DNA of 64,000 bases from Catellatospora bangladeshensis (GTDB lineage: Bacteria; Actinomycetota; Actinomycetes; Mycobacteriales; Micromonosporaceae), in NCBI RefSeq assembly GCF_016862575.1, contig NZ_BONF01000019.1:182168-246167 (forward strand), in the 5' to 3' direction. Shown here in pieces: positions 43,980 to 52,555 of the stretch. Under the pieces are notes generated by a model. It made no database searches. It was not told where the DNA came from and saw nothing but the letters and a program-made list of their open reading frames with translations. The stretch's first letter is position 1. Every line of letters begins with the position of its first letter. The translations under genes were made by a program, and so were the position numbers.

Positions 43980-46295
43980 TCAGCCGGCGGCAGCCGGGTT
44001 CACCACGCTGACGGTCAGCACGTTGCCCGACTGGGCGGTCACGGTCGCGGTCACGCCGTGGCCGGCGACCTTGACGCTGCCCTGCGGGTTGGCGGTGCTG
44101 TAGTACGCGTCCGGGTTGGCGTCGGCGAACGTCGCGATGCCGCCGTCGCCCGGCGCGCACGCCGCCAGCGTCTGCACCGTCTGCGACTTGCCGCTGCCGA
44201 CCAGCGCCTCCTTGTGCAGGCACAGCTGCGCCACCGGCTGGATGCCGAAGGTCGCGTCGAACGGCTGGCGGCGGTTGCTGGGCCGGGTGCCGTCGGCGTA
44301 CGCGAACGGCACGGGCCGGGCGTCCACCGGCAGCGACAGGCCGCTGCCCGGGTGCGCGGAGGTGTTGTTGTCCTCCATCGCGTGGTTGACGTACCACACC
44401 AGCATGCCGGGCTGGAACGAGAAGAACTCGACCTTGTTCGGCGCGCTGTAGGTGTAGCTGAACTGGTACGGGCCGGTCTGCAGGGTGCTGTCGTACCCGG
44501 TGTACTGGCGGTTCTCCAGCAGGTAGTACCGGTCGGCCGTGGTGGTCACGGTGCCGGTGGAACGCTGCCAGCGGCCCGTCGCGGTCCACTGGCCGGGCTG
44601 CTCGGCGTCGTCGGTGAGCACGGTCGTGTTGCCCGCCTTGACGACGACGTCGTCGATGAACGCGCCGGCGAAGTGCACGCCGCCGTCGGTCTGGTAGCGG
44701 AACCGGAACTGCGTCGCCGCGCCGCCCGCCGTGTACGAGTAGCGCAGCGTGGTCCACTTGCCGCTGGACGAGCCGGTGATCGGCTGACCCAGCTGCGACC
44801 ACGTGGCGCCGCCGTTGGTCGAGTACTCGGCGTACAGGTAGTCGTAGCCCGCCTCGATGTCGTACCACGCCTTCGCGGTCAGGGTGATCTTCGCCGCGGC
44901 CGGCAGGGGGTGCGTCAGCGTCTCGTTGAGCTGGTCGGCACTGCCGGTCCACCAGGCGTACTGGCCCGAAGCGGGCGTCGTGTACGTGGTCGACGTGCTC
45001 GCCGGAGGCAGGTTCACCTTGATCGCCTGCGCGTTGGCGGCGGTGCCGTCCTGCGCCGGGTCCAGCTGGAACGTGCCGTTCTGGCCCAGCTCGACCTCGC
45101 GGTAGTCCAGCCAGCCGAGGAACAGCTTCTCCTCCGGGCCCATCAGGCCGGGGGTGGTGCCGATGCCCTCGCCCGCCGCCGCGCCGTGGCCCAGCCACGA
45201 GCCGGAGCTCATCAGGGTCCAGAACGCGGTGGTGTTCTCGCCGCCGTTGGTGTCGTAGTAGTCCGGCAGACCGAGGTCGTGGCCGAACTCGTGGGCGAAG
45301 ACGCCCAGGCCGCCGTTCTCCGGCTCGGTGGTGTAGTCGCCCAGCCAGTAGTTCGAGTCGCCGATGCGAGCGCCGCCGGACAGGTTCGCCTGGCCGCCGA
45401 CGCTCGGGCCGGTCAGCCCGAAGTCGGTCGGGTTGACGTACCAGCGGTGCGACCAGATGGCGTCCTCGCCCTGCGCGCCGCCGCCCGCGTCCTCGCCCTC
45501 ACCGGCGTGCACGGCCTGGAAGTGGTCGATGTAGCCGTCCGGCTCGTCGAAGTTGCCGTCGCCGTCGAAGTCGTAGCGGTCCCAGACGTCGAACTGCGCC
45601 AGGTAGTCGTTGATCTGCGCGGTGCTCATGGTCGAGCTCGCGTGCTGGAACCAGGCGTTGCCGGTGTCCTGGATGAACGCCCACGAGCCGCCGTTGTCCT
45701 CGATGGCGTTGTCGCCGTAGTAGGAGGCGTTGTAGGGCACCTGCACCCAGTCGCTGACGGTGTTGGTCACCGAGTACTTACCCGACGACAGCGCCTCGTA
45801 GTAGCTCTTCATCGACTCGCCCGAGCCGTTGAACAGCTGCTCGTAGTGGGCGGAGTCGAAGTCGGCGGCCCAGACCGTCGAGTTGTCCGTGGTCCGGTCC
45901 GGCTGCGGGATCTCGTTGTGCAGCGGTCCGGGGGCGGTGCCGTAGCGGCCCACGCTCTGCGTGCCGAACTCGGACAGGATGGTGAAGATCTTGTCGGTCT
46001 TCTCGAACGCGACCTCGACGACGTTGTTGCTCTCGGCGTCGACGGTGACGTTGCCGTCGGCGTCCATCCGCGCCTTGCCGCGGGCGAGCAGGTCCAGCGC
46101 CGCCTTGCGCTTGCCGATCCACTGCTCGGTGCGCGGGCCGGGCCGGTTGTGGGGCCGGTGCGCGGCGGTGTCCACCGCGGCGCGGCCCGCGCCGGTGTCA
46201 CCGGCGGGCGTCGCGCCGGCCGGCCACTGCAGGGCGGCGACGACCAGCGCCACACCTGCCGCACCGGCGGCAGCGGTGACGGTGAGCTTCCTCAT
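43980..46295 (-). CDS. secreted M6 family metalloprotease (immune inhibitor A type)
   Basis: A 771-residue extracellular protease. The signal peptide runs to about residue 29 and a propeptide follows. The zinc site is AHEFGHDLGLPDYYD with HEFGH at 335-339. DFDGDGNFDEPDGYIDHF near residue 243 is a likely calcium loop. The sequence around WTLMSSGSWLG, 20-30 residues after the zinc site, is typical of M6 proteases. The C-terminal half (after about 420) is beta-rich (AWYDIEAGYDYLYAEYS), with carbohydrate-binding-like jelly-roll segments. ATG at 46295 follows GGGAGGGACC. InhA in Bacillus degrades host and antimicrobial proteins; here nutrient scavenging is more likely. Confidence 0.93.
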   Translation of the reverse strand: MRKLTVTAAAGAAGVALVVAALQWPAGATPAGDTGAGRAAVDTAAHRPHNRPGPRTEQWIGKRKAALDLLARGKARMDADGNVTVDAESNNVVEVAFEKTDKIFTILSEFGTQSVGRYGTAPGPLHNEIPQPDRTTDNSTVWAADFDSAHYEQLFNGSGESMKSYYEALSSGKYSVTNTVSDWVQVPYNASYYGDNAIEDNGGSWAFIQDTGNAWFQHASSTMSTAQINDYLAQFDVWDRYDFDGDGNFDEPDGYIDHFQAVHAGEGEDAGGGAQGEDAIWSHRWYVNPTDFGLTGPSVGGQANLSGGARIGDSNYWLGDYTTEPENGGLGVFAHEFGHDLGLPDYYDTNGGENTTAFWTLMSSGSWLGHGAAAGEGIGTTPGLMGPEEKLFLGWLDYREVELGQNGTFQLDPAQDGTAANAQAIKVNLPPASTSTTYTTPASGQYAWWTGSADQLNETLTHPLPAAAKITLTAKAWYDIEAGYDYLYAEYSTNGGATWSQLGQPITGSSSGKWTTLRYSYTAGGAATQFRFRYQTDGGVHFAGAFIDDVVVKAGNTTVLTDDAEQPGQWTATGRWQRSTGTVTTTADRYYLLENRQYTGYDSTLQTGPYQFSYTYSAPNKVEFFSFQPGMLVWYVNHAMEDNNTSAHPGSGLSLPVDARPVPFAYADGTRPSNRRQPFDATFGIQPVAQLCLHKEALVGSGKSQTVQTLAACAPGDGGIATFADANPDAYYSTANPQGSVKVAGHGVTATVTAQSGNVLTVSVVNPAAAG

Positions 46296-46398
46296 GTGTT
46301 GGTCCCTCCCCGGGGCGGAAGAAGTAGAGCAGCATCGCTCCACCCCGCGGAGCCTCACACAGGACGGCTAGATGATCTCTCCACCGCCGGGCCGGGCT

Positions 46399-46420
46399 TC
46401 CGTGACACGGCTGTCACGGA
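46399..46420. promoter_or_regulatory. 9-4-9 perfect palindrome upstream of the M6 protease
   Basis: TCCGTGACA-cggc-TGTCACGGA is a perfect inverted repeat 104 bases upstream of the M6 ATG and 43 bases after the DUF3040 stop on the same strand. It can serve as a terminator for DUF3040 or as an operator for the protease; there is no U-tract. Confidence 0.5.
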
Positions 46421-46462
46421 CGGCGCACACCGATGTCGGCCGCCGCCGACAGGCGCGCCTGC

Positions 46463-46789
46463 TCAGGCCGGGATGTCGTGCGCGCCGCGGCGGCCGGCCG
46501 GGACGATCCCCGGCTGCAGCGCGGCCCGCCGGGCGGCGGTGGCCGCACCGGCCGCGGCGAACAGGGCGACCAGGCCCCCGCCGAGCCAGCCCACCAGCAG
46601 CAGGACGACGGCCAGCAGCAGGGACGCGGCGGCCAGCGCGAAACCGAGCCGGGACGCGGCCCGCCTGCGGTACTCGACCGGCGCGCAGGCGTTGCCGGTG
46701 CTCAGACCGAAGACGAAACTCGGGTCGGCCGTCCGCGTCTGCGCGGCCAGGACCTCCAGACGGGCAAGCTCCTCCGGCTGCAGCGGCAT
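46463..46789 (-). CDS. DUF3040-like small membrane protein
   Basis: A 108-residue protein: MPLQPEELARLEVLAAQTRT is the acidic helix typical of DUF3040, then a basic linker and two membrane helices (about residues 48-66 and 68-84). GTG-GGG-ACG precedes the chosen ATG at 46789, and a GAGGTGGGG binding site supports it. The family is common in actinomycetes and has no known function. Confidence 0.7.
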   Translation of the reverse strand: MPLQPEELARLEVLAAQTRTADPSFVFGLSTGNACAPVEYRRRAASRLGFALAAASLLLAVVLLLVGWLGGGLVALFAAAGAATAARRAALQPGIVPAGRRGAHDIPA

Positions 46790-46953
46790 CGTCCCCACCT
46801 CATTCGTGTGTCCGTGGCGACGTCCTACCCGCTCCTACACCCTTCTATGCCTCAGTGGGGCCTGCTGCGCCGTTTCGGCACGGATCGGAGGCGCACTGTT
46901 TGGCGGCGGCCTTCCTCCGGGTACGTCACAGGCATCGCGAACAGGAGGCAGAG

Positions 46954-47085
46954 ATGACCGACCCGAACGATCCCGTGCAGCCCATACCGGCCCCGGAACC
47001 GCCGCAGCCGCCCGTGCCTCCGGCGCCGCCGTCGCCGACGCCCAGCCCGTCGCCGATCCCGCCGGTCCCGCCGCCGCCGATGTGA
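46954..47085 (+). CDS. proline-rich 43-residue mini-protein
   Basis: A very short gene with a strong ribosome binding site (ACAGGAGGCAGAG before ATG). It encodes MTDPNDPVQPIPAPEP followed by alternating Pro with Val, Ala, Ser and Gln, ending PPPM; about half of the residues are Pro. It is likely to form an extended polyproline rod. No signal or membrane segment is present. The GC-rich codons could arise by chance, but the binding site and the composed repeat favour a real gene. Function unknown. Confidence 0.5.
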   Translation: MTDPNDPVQPIPAPEPPQPPVPPAPPSPTPSPSPIPPVPPPPM

Positions 47086-47108
47086 CGCCTTGACGCCGGC
47101 GGCGCCCC

Positions 47109-47456
47109 CTACTCGGGGTTGCCGTCGGCGTCCCAGTGCCGCGCGGTCTCCATCCGGCCGAACTCGTCGGCGTGCATCTCGTACGCCAGGCGCCCGTTGG
47201 CGTGCCAGCGGCGCGACTCGCGGATGATGCCGAAGCGGTAGACGTTCTCCAGGCTCACCGAGCCGTCGTCGCGGAAGTTGCGCTCCGGGCCGTCCTGCAC
47301 GCCGTCGCGGTAGCTGGTCTCGCCGAGCAGCACGCCGTCCTCGTCGGCCTCCACGGCGACGCCCGTGAACAACTGCCCCCCGTAGACGAGCCGGTCGTCG
47401 TCGTCGAAATCCGCCTCGTCGAGCGGCACCCGCATCGCGTACTCCTGCAAACTCAT
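47109..47456 (-). CDS. YwqK-type immunity protein (MORN-like repeats)
   Basis: A 115-residue acidic protein with MORN-like or YwqK-type repeats: LLGETSYRDGVQDGPERNF, WHANGRLAYEMHADEFGRME and HWDADGNPE. YwqK family proteins are described as antitoxins of the YwqJ deaminase in Bacillus, which is the type of toxin encoded immediately upstream. The ATG overlaps the toxin stop (ATGA), so toxin and immunity are made together. It is inferred to bind and block the deaminase inside the producing cell. Confidence 0.8.
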   Translation of the reverse strand: MSLQEYAMRVPLDEADFDDDDRLVYGGQLFTGVAVEADEDGVLLGETSYRDGVQDGPERNFRDDGSVSLENVYRFGIIRESRRWHANGRLAYEMHADEFGRMETARHWDADGNPE

Positions 47457-48262
47457 GGGAACGTCGTCTTCTTGCCGGGGATGGCGTCGACGCCGCCCAG
47501 GATACTGGTGCAGTTGGCGCAGCAGGCCGCCGAAGAACCCGCGCTGCCGCCGAACAGCCGCTTGTTGTCGACCGACATCTCCGCCAGGGCGTCGGGGCCG
47601 GTCGGCAGGCCCGCCTGCTCGCGCGCCCACAGCGCCTGGTTGGCCGAGGCGACCTCGGAGTGGGTGCCGGGGGTGTCCGGGTGCGGGAAGCCGCCGGTGT
47701 TGCCGTGGCCGTAGTCGTACTGGTTGGGGTTCGCCCGCGCTGAGGCGTCCATCCGGTTCAGCTGATCCTGCAGAGTGGGGTGCAGGTTCGTCGGCTGGGT
47801 GGTGCCCAGCGTGCGGTTGTCGGCCTCGAAGAACTGGCCGGTGCGGCGGTCGAACATGACCGAGTGCATCGCGCCCGTCTGCGCCTTGGTGAAGTCCTCG
47901 CTGACCCGGCGGCCGTCGGGCAGCCGGGTGCGGTCGCGCTGCAGCCGGCGGTAGAGGTCGTTGCGCTGCTGGGCGACCTCCTGGACGACGTCGTTGACCG
48001 GGCGCCCGTTGATGTGCGTGACCAGGCCGTCCGGGCCGCGCTGCAGGTTCAGCGTGCGCGGGTCGGGCAGGCCGTGACCGTGCCGCTGCAGCGACGGGGT
48101 GTTCACCACCGGCGGCTGCGGCGTGGGCCGCGGCCGGGGCGCCGGCACGTGCGGCGCCCCGCTGCCGGGTGGGTCCGCCTTGCGCAGGCCCTTCACGAAG
48201 CGCCCGAACAGCCCGCTGACCTTGCCGCTCATCCCGCCGGGAAACCTGTTGCGCCCGGCCAT
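47453..48262 (-). CDS. YwqJ-type deaminase toxin
   Basis: A 269-residue protein. Residues 1-60 are basic and Pro-rich. The C-terminal 170 residues hold a deaminase-type zinc site: His201-Ser-Glu203 in GTHSEVASANQALW and Cys248-x-x-Cys251 in AACCANCTSIL. This is the HxE plus CxxC pattern of YwqJ/nucleic-acid deaminase toxins. The ATG shares its A with the stop of the upstream channel-like gene (TGATG). There is no signal peptide, so secretion presumably depends on the WXG100-type proteins upstream through a type VII system. The target base is unknown. Confidence 0.82.
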   Translation of the reverse strand: MAGRNRFPGGMSGKVSGLFGRFVKGLRKADPPGSGAPHVPAPRPRPTPQPPVVNTPSLQRHGHGLPDPRTLNLQRGPDGLVTHINGRPVNDVVQEVAQQRNDLYRRLQRDRTRLPDGRRVSEDFTKAQTGAMHSVMFDRRTGQFFEADNRTLGTTQPTNLHPTLQDQLNRMDASARANPNQYDYGHGNTGGFPHPDTPGTHSEVASANQALWAREQAGLPTGPDALAEMSVDNKRLFGGSAGSSAACCANCTSILGGVDAIPGKKTTFP

Positions 48263-48765
48263 CAGGACATCGCCCCGCTGAGCACCTGGTCGATCGCCTT
48301 GTCGAGCAGGGCGTCGAGGATCCGCCGGGTGATCTCCCGGAAGATCGGGATCTCCAGCAGCGACGCGCCGAAGGTCACCGCGGCCGTCGCGATGGCCTGC
48401 GCGATCTGCACCGCGAGGATGACCAGCTGCGCGATCACGGCGATCTTCAGCGCGAGGATGATGCCCGCGCACACCATCAGGCCGCCGCCGATCAGCTCGG
48501 CGACCGTGGCCGCGTCGTTGATGTTGTTGACCGGGCTCTTGGCGGCCTGCCAGGCCTGCTCGAACGCGGCCGTTGTCTCGGAGATGTTCACCTCCCAGAC
48601 GCTCTGCGCCTGGCTGGTGGCGTGGGCCGTCTCGCCGCGCATGGTGCCGGCGAAGTTCAGCCACGTCTGGCCCATCTGGAAGAGCTCTTCCTCGTCGCCG
48701 CGCGGCCACTCGAAGCCGAGGACGCTGAGCACGGAGACGAGCTCCCCCGGCAGCTGCATACCCAT
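48262..48765 (-). CDS. WXG100/CpnT-N-like effector-delivery protein
   Basis: A 167-residue helical protein. Residues 20-85 have the helical hairpin feel of WXG100-like proteins (LFQMGQTWLNFAGTMRGET and TTAAFEQAWQAAKSPVNNI), and residues 90-140 are hydrophobic (LIGGGLMVCAGIILALKIAV, then IAQLVILAVQIAQAIATAAV). This is the arrangement of the N-terminal part of CpnT-like toxins, but here separate from the toxin. AGGAGGCGC precedes ATG 48765. It is the third gene of the operon and probably carries the deaminase to the type VII machine. Confidence 0.75.
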   Translation of the reverse strand: MGMQLPGELVSVLSVLGFEWPRGDEEELFQMGQTWLNFAGTMRGETAHATSQAQSVWEVNISETTAAFEQAWQAAKSPVNNINDAATVAELIGGGLMVCAGIILALKIAVIAQLVILAVQIAQAIATAAVTFGASLLEIPIFREITRRILDALLDKAIDQVLSGAMS

Positions 48766-48778
48766 GTGTCAGCGCCTC

Positions 48779-49114
48779 CTACAGCGCGAGGTCCGGCACG
48801 TTCGCCGCGATCCGGTCGGTGCGGGCGGCGGTGGAGGTGTCGGTGGCGGTGTAGTCGTCGGCGGCGGTGCCGATGCGTTCGGCGTGCTCGTCGATCAGCT
48901 CCAGATTGGAGCCGAAACAGTCCATGAAGGCCGCGTAGATGCCCTGATAGCTGATGGCGATCAGCGAGCCGAGGTCGTCGTCGCCCCACGGCTCGCCGAA
49001 GCGCTCCAGCTCGCCGACGAACTTCGACAGCGCGTCGTCGGTGTCCTGGACCGACTGGCCGATGTTCAGCTTCGCCTGGCGCAGGCCCTCGGCGTCGACG
49101 TCGGTGTCGCGCAT
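48779..49114 (-). CDS. WXG100-like/ESX-type helical protein
   Basis: A 111-residue helical-hairpin protein. The canonical turn is degenerate: GEPWGDDDLGSLIA around residue 40 resembles the WxG turn of this group. The N-terminal helix is LRQAKLNIGQSVQDTDDALS and the C-terminal helix is NLELIDEHAERIGTAADDYT. ESX-type proteins form dimers for type VII secretion; the likely partner is the next gene. Start ATG at 49114 overlaps the YbaB stop by one base (TGATG). Confidence 0.78.
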   Translation of the reverse strand: MRDTDVDAEGLRQAKLNIGQSVQDTDDALSKFVGELERFGEPWGDDDLGSLIAISYQGIYAAFMDCFGSNLELIDEHAERIGTAADDYTATDTSTAARTDRIAANVPDLAL

Positions 49115-49527
49115 CAGGGCACCCGCCGCTCGAGCCGGTCCAGCAGGTTCTGGATGCCGTCGGTGTAGCGCTTCATCGCGGCCAGGCCCTGGTCCTGCAG
49201 CTCGGTCAGGCGCTCGCCGAGGGCCTGCTGGTCGATGGCGGCGACCGCGGCGGTGGCGTCGTCGACGCCGGTGCGGGCGGCCCAGGCGGTGTTGACGGCG
49301 GTGATGATCTCGCGGGCGAGCATCTTCTCGTCCATGCGCATCACGGCGGGGTCGAGGACCAGGCGGGTGAGCTTGCCGTCGGCGCCCATCTCGGCCTCGA
49401 TGCGGCCGTCGAGCGCCTTGCCCACACCGGTCGCGGGTTGCGGGCCGTCGGCCGGGGGCGGCGCCGAGCGGAGGCGGTCCAGCTCGGCGCGTGTACCAGA
49501 CAACAGATCATCGAAGTCGCGGACCAT
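49114..49527 (-). CDS. YbaB/EbfC-like protein of the WXG100 operon
   Basis: A 137-residue protein with the YbaB/EbfC pattern GRIEAEMGADGKLTRLVLDP around residue 45, followed by a helix pair (EKMLAREIITAVNTAWAART and ALGERLTELQDQGLAAMKRY). Such genes are regularly first in actinomycete WXG100 operons. The ATG at 49527 has GGGGAGGCTGGC upstream. It might bind DNA, or act as a secretion or assembly partner. Confidence 0.8.
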   Translation of the reverse strand: MVRDFDDLLSGTRAELDRLRSAPPPADGPQPATGVGKALDGRIEAEMGADGKLTRLVLDPAVMRMDEKMLAREIITAVNTAWAARTGVDDATAAVAAIDQQALGERLTELQDQGLAAMKRYTDGIQNLLDRLERRVP

Positions 49528-49657
49528 GCCAGCCTCCCCAGTACGGCGCAAATCCACTCCCTCCGCAACCTAACACATGCGTCCGATGTAGATCGATGAT
49601 CGAACGCCGACCGAACGGCCATGGAGCGGGCGGGACGCGGCCGTTACAGTGCCGATC

Positions 49658-50464
49658 ATGGACGCCCTCATCGTCTGCCTGTGGATCTGCGCCGCCGTCT
49701 GCGCGCTGACCTGGATCGCCTCGCTGGTCAGCGGGGAGCACTCGTGGGTCGACCGGATCTGGTCGATCGTGCCGGTCGTGTACGTGGGCGTGTTCGCCGC
49801 CGCGGCGGACTTCGCCGACACCCGCCTGAACGTGCTGGCGGTGCTGGTGCTGCTGTGGGGTGCGCGGCTGACGTTCAACTTCGCGCGGCGGGGCGGGTAC
49901 GGGCCGGGCGGCGAGGACTACCGGTGGCCGATCCTGCGGGCGCGGCTGCCGCGCTGGGCGTTCGAGCTGTTCAACCTGCTGTTCATCACGGTGTACCAGA
50001 ACCTCATCCTGCTGCTGATCAGCCTGCCGGCGTACACGGCACTGACCCACCCGGGCGGGTTCGGCGTGGTGGAGGTGGTGCTCGCGGTGGTGTTCCTGGG
50101 GCTGCTGGCCGGGGAGACCGTGGCCGACCAGCAGCAGTGGGACTTCCACCGGGGCAAGCACGCCGCGCTCGCGGCGGGCAAGGAGCCGCAGTCGCGGTTC
50201 ATGCGCGCGGGGCTGTTCCGGTTCTCGCGGCACCCCAACTACTTCTTCGAGCAGGCGCAGTGGTGGGTGGTGTTCGGGTTCGGCGCCGCCGCGGCCGGGT
50301 CGGTGCTGCAGTGGACCATCGTCGGGCCGGTGCTGCTCACGCTGCTGTTCGTCGGCTCGACGATGTTCACCGAAAGCATCACCCGCTCCCGCTACCCGGA
50401 GTACGCGGACTACCAGGCGACCACCTCGCCGATCATCCCCTGGCCGCCGCGGCGCACGGCCTGA
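49658..50464 (+). CDS. DUF1295 (steroid 5-alpha-reductase-like) membrane protein
   Basis: A 268-residue protein with six hydrophobic segments. The C-terminal GLFRFSRHPNYFFEQAQWW is the DUF1295/5-alpha-reductase-type motif (RHPNYF). A second pattern, GETVADQQQWDFHRGKHA, is near residue 155. These proteins may be isoprenylcysteine-methyltransferase-like or reductases, with no proven role in bacteria. ATG at 49658 was chosen over GTG at 49649; neither has an obvious ribosome site. It converges on the Lnt-like gene 23 bases away. Confidence 0.85.
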   Translation: MDALIVCLWICAAVCALTWIASLVSGEHSWVDRIWSIVPVVYVGVFAAAADFADTRLNVLAVLVLLWGARLTFNFARRGGYGPGGEDYRWPILRARLPRWAFELFNLLFITVYQNLILLLISLPAYTALTHPGGFGVVEVVLAVVFLGLLAGETVADQQQWDFHRGKHAALAAGKEPQSRFMRAGLFRFSRHPNYFFEQAQWWVVFGFGAAAAGSVLQWTIVGPVLLTLLFVGSTMFTESITRSRYPEYADYQATTSPIIPWPPRRTA

Positions 50465-50487
50465 CCGGGATGTGTGGGCAGACCTCC

Positions 50488-51969
50488 TCAGACCTCGACG
50501 TGCGCCGGCGGCTGCGCGGCTGATCGGGCGTGGTCGGCCCGGACGGCGGCCGGGCCGTCTTCCCGAGGCTGTGCGCGCCGGTGCAGCCGGGCCAGGCAGC
50601 CGAGCCCGACCAGGATGCAGAGCCAGGCGAACCACGAACCGGCGCCGGTGTAGACGGTGGACCGCGCCGCCACCGGCAGGTCGTAGGTGACCGTCGCGAA
50701 GCCCGATTCGCCGGTGCGGGCCTCGGCGAGCACCCGGCCCGCCGCGTCGCTGACGGTGAGCGCTCCGGTCCGGCCGCTGCGGACGATCGGCATGCCGTTC
50801 TCGACGCCGCGCATGACCGCCATCCTGCTGTGCAGCCACGCGTCCCGGCCGACGTCCCACGCCGGGACCAGCAGCAGCTGCGCGCCCCCGGCACGGTAGG
50901 CGCGGGCCAGCTCCGGGAAGTCGAGATCCTTGCAGATCGCCACGCCCCACGGCCGGCCGGGCACGAAGGCCGGCCCAGTCCCCTGCCGGTACGGCTCGGT
51001 GAAGAGCAGGTGCTGCTTGTGGTACGCGCTGACCGAGTCCGGGGTGACGATCTGGGCGGTGTTGTGCCCGTGGCGTACGGCGACGCCGAACGCGATCGTC
51101 GTCCCGCCCTCACGCGCCGCCGCGGCCAGCGCCTCGATCACCCCGTCCAGCTTCCCGGCGTCGGCGACCAGCACCGCCTCGGGCAGCACGACGGTCGTCG
51201 CCCCGGCGCGGGCCGCGGTGCGGATCTGCGCCAGGTAGCCGTCGAGCAGCGCGGTCCCGGCGGCAGTGGCGACGTCGAGGTGATCGCCGCGGCCGGGCTG
51301 GGCGATCACCGCGATCCGCTCGACCGGCCCGTCCACGGGCCGAGCCAGCTGGATCAGCCCGTACGCGGCGACAGCGGCCGAACCGATCGCGACGGCCACC
51401 ACCGGCCGCCACCGCGCCGGGCCGCCGGATCCGGCCCGCACCGCCACCACGACCGCCGCCGGCACGGCCAGCAGCAGGAAGGTGACGCCGAGGTACGACG
51501 TCAGGGAGGCGACCTGGATCAGCGGCAGCACATCGGCCTGCGTGTACGCCAGGCTCCAGAACGCGCCGTCGGGGGACGCCGTCGCGAAGGCGTACTCGAG
51601 ACCGACCCACAGCGCGGGCGGCGCGAGGACCGCAGCGGCGGGCCGCCCGCGCCGGACGAGCGCCCGGAACACGAGCACCGTGGCGGCGAACAGCCCGGCC
51701 GCCGCGAGCAGGATCGCCGCGGCCGCCGCCTTCGGCATGCCGATGTCGCCGGTGAGGTACGTCCACTGGTTGAGCTCGCCGGCCAGCCACGCCGCGAACG
51801 CCGCCGCGGCCGCGCCGAGCCACCCCAGCCGGACCGCGACGACGAGCACCGGGATGAGCGCGATCCAGGTCAGCCAGGGCAGCGGGTGCAGGCCCGTGCC
51901 GAAGTAGAGGGCGGTGCCGGAGGCGGCGGCGGCCAGACCGGCGGCCGCCCGCTCACGCGCTGATGCCAT
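50488..51969 (-). CDS. apolipoprotein N-acyltransferase-like nitrilase-superfamily protein
   Basis: A 493-residue membrane protein. Residues 1-200 have about six hydrophobic segments, and residues 215-465 form a nitrilase-fold domain. The catalytic triad is visible: Glu in TVVLPEAVLV, Lys in AYHKQHLLFTEPYR and Cys in VAICKDLDFPELAR. A last helix lies near residues 455-475. This matches apolipoprotein N-acyltransferase (Lnt), which acylates the N-terminal Cys of lipoproteins. Its ATG lies inside the TetR gene (17-base overlap), so TetR controls it directly. A natural-product relative is possible, since actinomycetes often have several Lnt-like genes. Confidence 0.85.
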   Translation of the reverse strand: MASARERAAAGLAAAASGTALYFGTGLHPLPWLTWIALIPVLVVAVRLGWLGAAAAAFAAWLAGELNQWTYLTGDIGMPKAAAAAILLAAAGLFAATVLVFRALVRRGRPAAAVLAPPALWVGLEYAFATASPDGAFWSLAYTQADVLPLIQVASLTSYLGVTFLLLAVPAAVVVAVRAGSGGPARWRPVVAVAIGSAAVAAYGLIQLARPVDGPVERIAVIAQPGRGDHLDVATAAGTALLDGYLAQIRTAARAGATTVVLPEAVLVADAGKLDGVIEALAAAAREGGTTIAFGVAVRHGHNTAQIVTPDSVSAYHKQHLLFTEPYRQGTGPAFVPGRPWGVAICKDLDFPELARAYRAGGAQLLLVPAWDVGRDAWLHSRMAVMRGVENGMPIVRSGRTGALTVSDAAGRVLAEARTGESGFATVTYDLPVAARSTVYTGAGSWFAWLCILVGLGCLARLHRRAQPREDGPAAVRADHARSAAQPPAHVEV

Positions 51970-52555
51970 CGAACATCCTCTCCAGGGCGGAATGGCACAG
52001 CTGCCGGAACCCGTTCTCGTCCATGCCGATCCGGCCGCCGAGGTAGAGCTGGACGAAGCCGTGCAGCAGCGCGGCCACGGTGATCGCGACCTCCCATACG
52101 TCGTCGCGGCGGAAGACACCGTCGTCCATGCCGGCGGCGAGCTGCTCGGCCATCAGGTTCAGCGTCGGGGACCGCCTGGCCCGGAAGTCCTCGGGGAACA
52201 TGCGCGCGTCCTCGCGCCGCTCGCCGAACAGGAACGCGTACAGCTTCGGCTCGCGCAGCGCGAAATCCAGGTAGTCGTCGACTCCGCCGCGCAGCCGCTC
52301 GACGGGGGTGCCCTGGTGGACGTTCGCCGACCACCGCTCGGCGATCTCGGCGAAGCAGGTGTCGGCGACGTGGCGCAGCAGCGCTTCGCGGTTGTCGAAG
52401 TGGCGGTAGATCGCCATCGGGGTGAGGCCTGCGGCCTGGGCGATGCGGCGCATCGAGACGGCCTCGGCGCCGTCGGCCGTCAGCATCTCGCGCGCGATGG
52501 CCACGATGCGGTCCCGGGTCGGCGGCGCGGTCTTGTCTACGCCGTATACATTCAT
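51953..52555 (-). CDS. TetR-family regulator of the Lnt-like gene
   Basis: A 200-residue regulator. The HTH is at residues 15-60 (RIVAIAREMLTADGAEAVSM, then RRIAQAAGLTPMAIYRHFDN). The C-terminal ligand domain resembles the TetR_C family with WEVAITVAALLHGFVQLYLG. ATG at 52555 was chosen because TATACG lies eight bases upstream and the region beyond is a terminator, so the mRNA is probably leaderless. ATG at 52591 would extend into that hairpin. It overlaps the Lnt-like gene by 17 bases, a two-gene operon. Confidence 0.88.
   Translation of the reverse strand: MNVYGVDKTAPPTRDRIVAIAREMLTADGAEAVSMRRIAQAAGLTPMAIYRHFDNREALLRHVADTCFAEIAERWSANVHQGTPVERLRGGVDDYLDFALREPKLYAFLFGERREDARMFPEDFRARRSPTLNLMAEQLAAGMDDGVFRRDDVWEVAITVAALLHGFVQLYLGGRIGMDENGFRQLCHSALERMFDGISA

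Noticed and set aside
43938..47093. Long plus-strand open frame opposite the M6 protease gene
   Set aside because: Low-complexity Arg/Val/Gly translation without motifs; the minus frame has a signal peptide and HEFGH.
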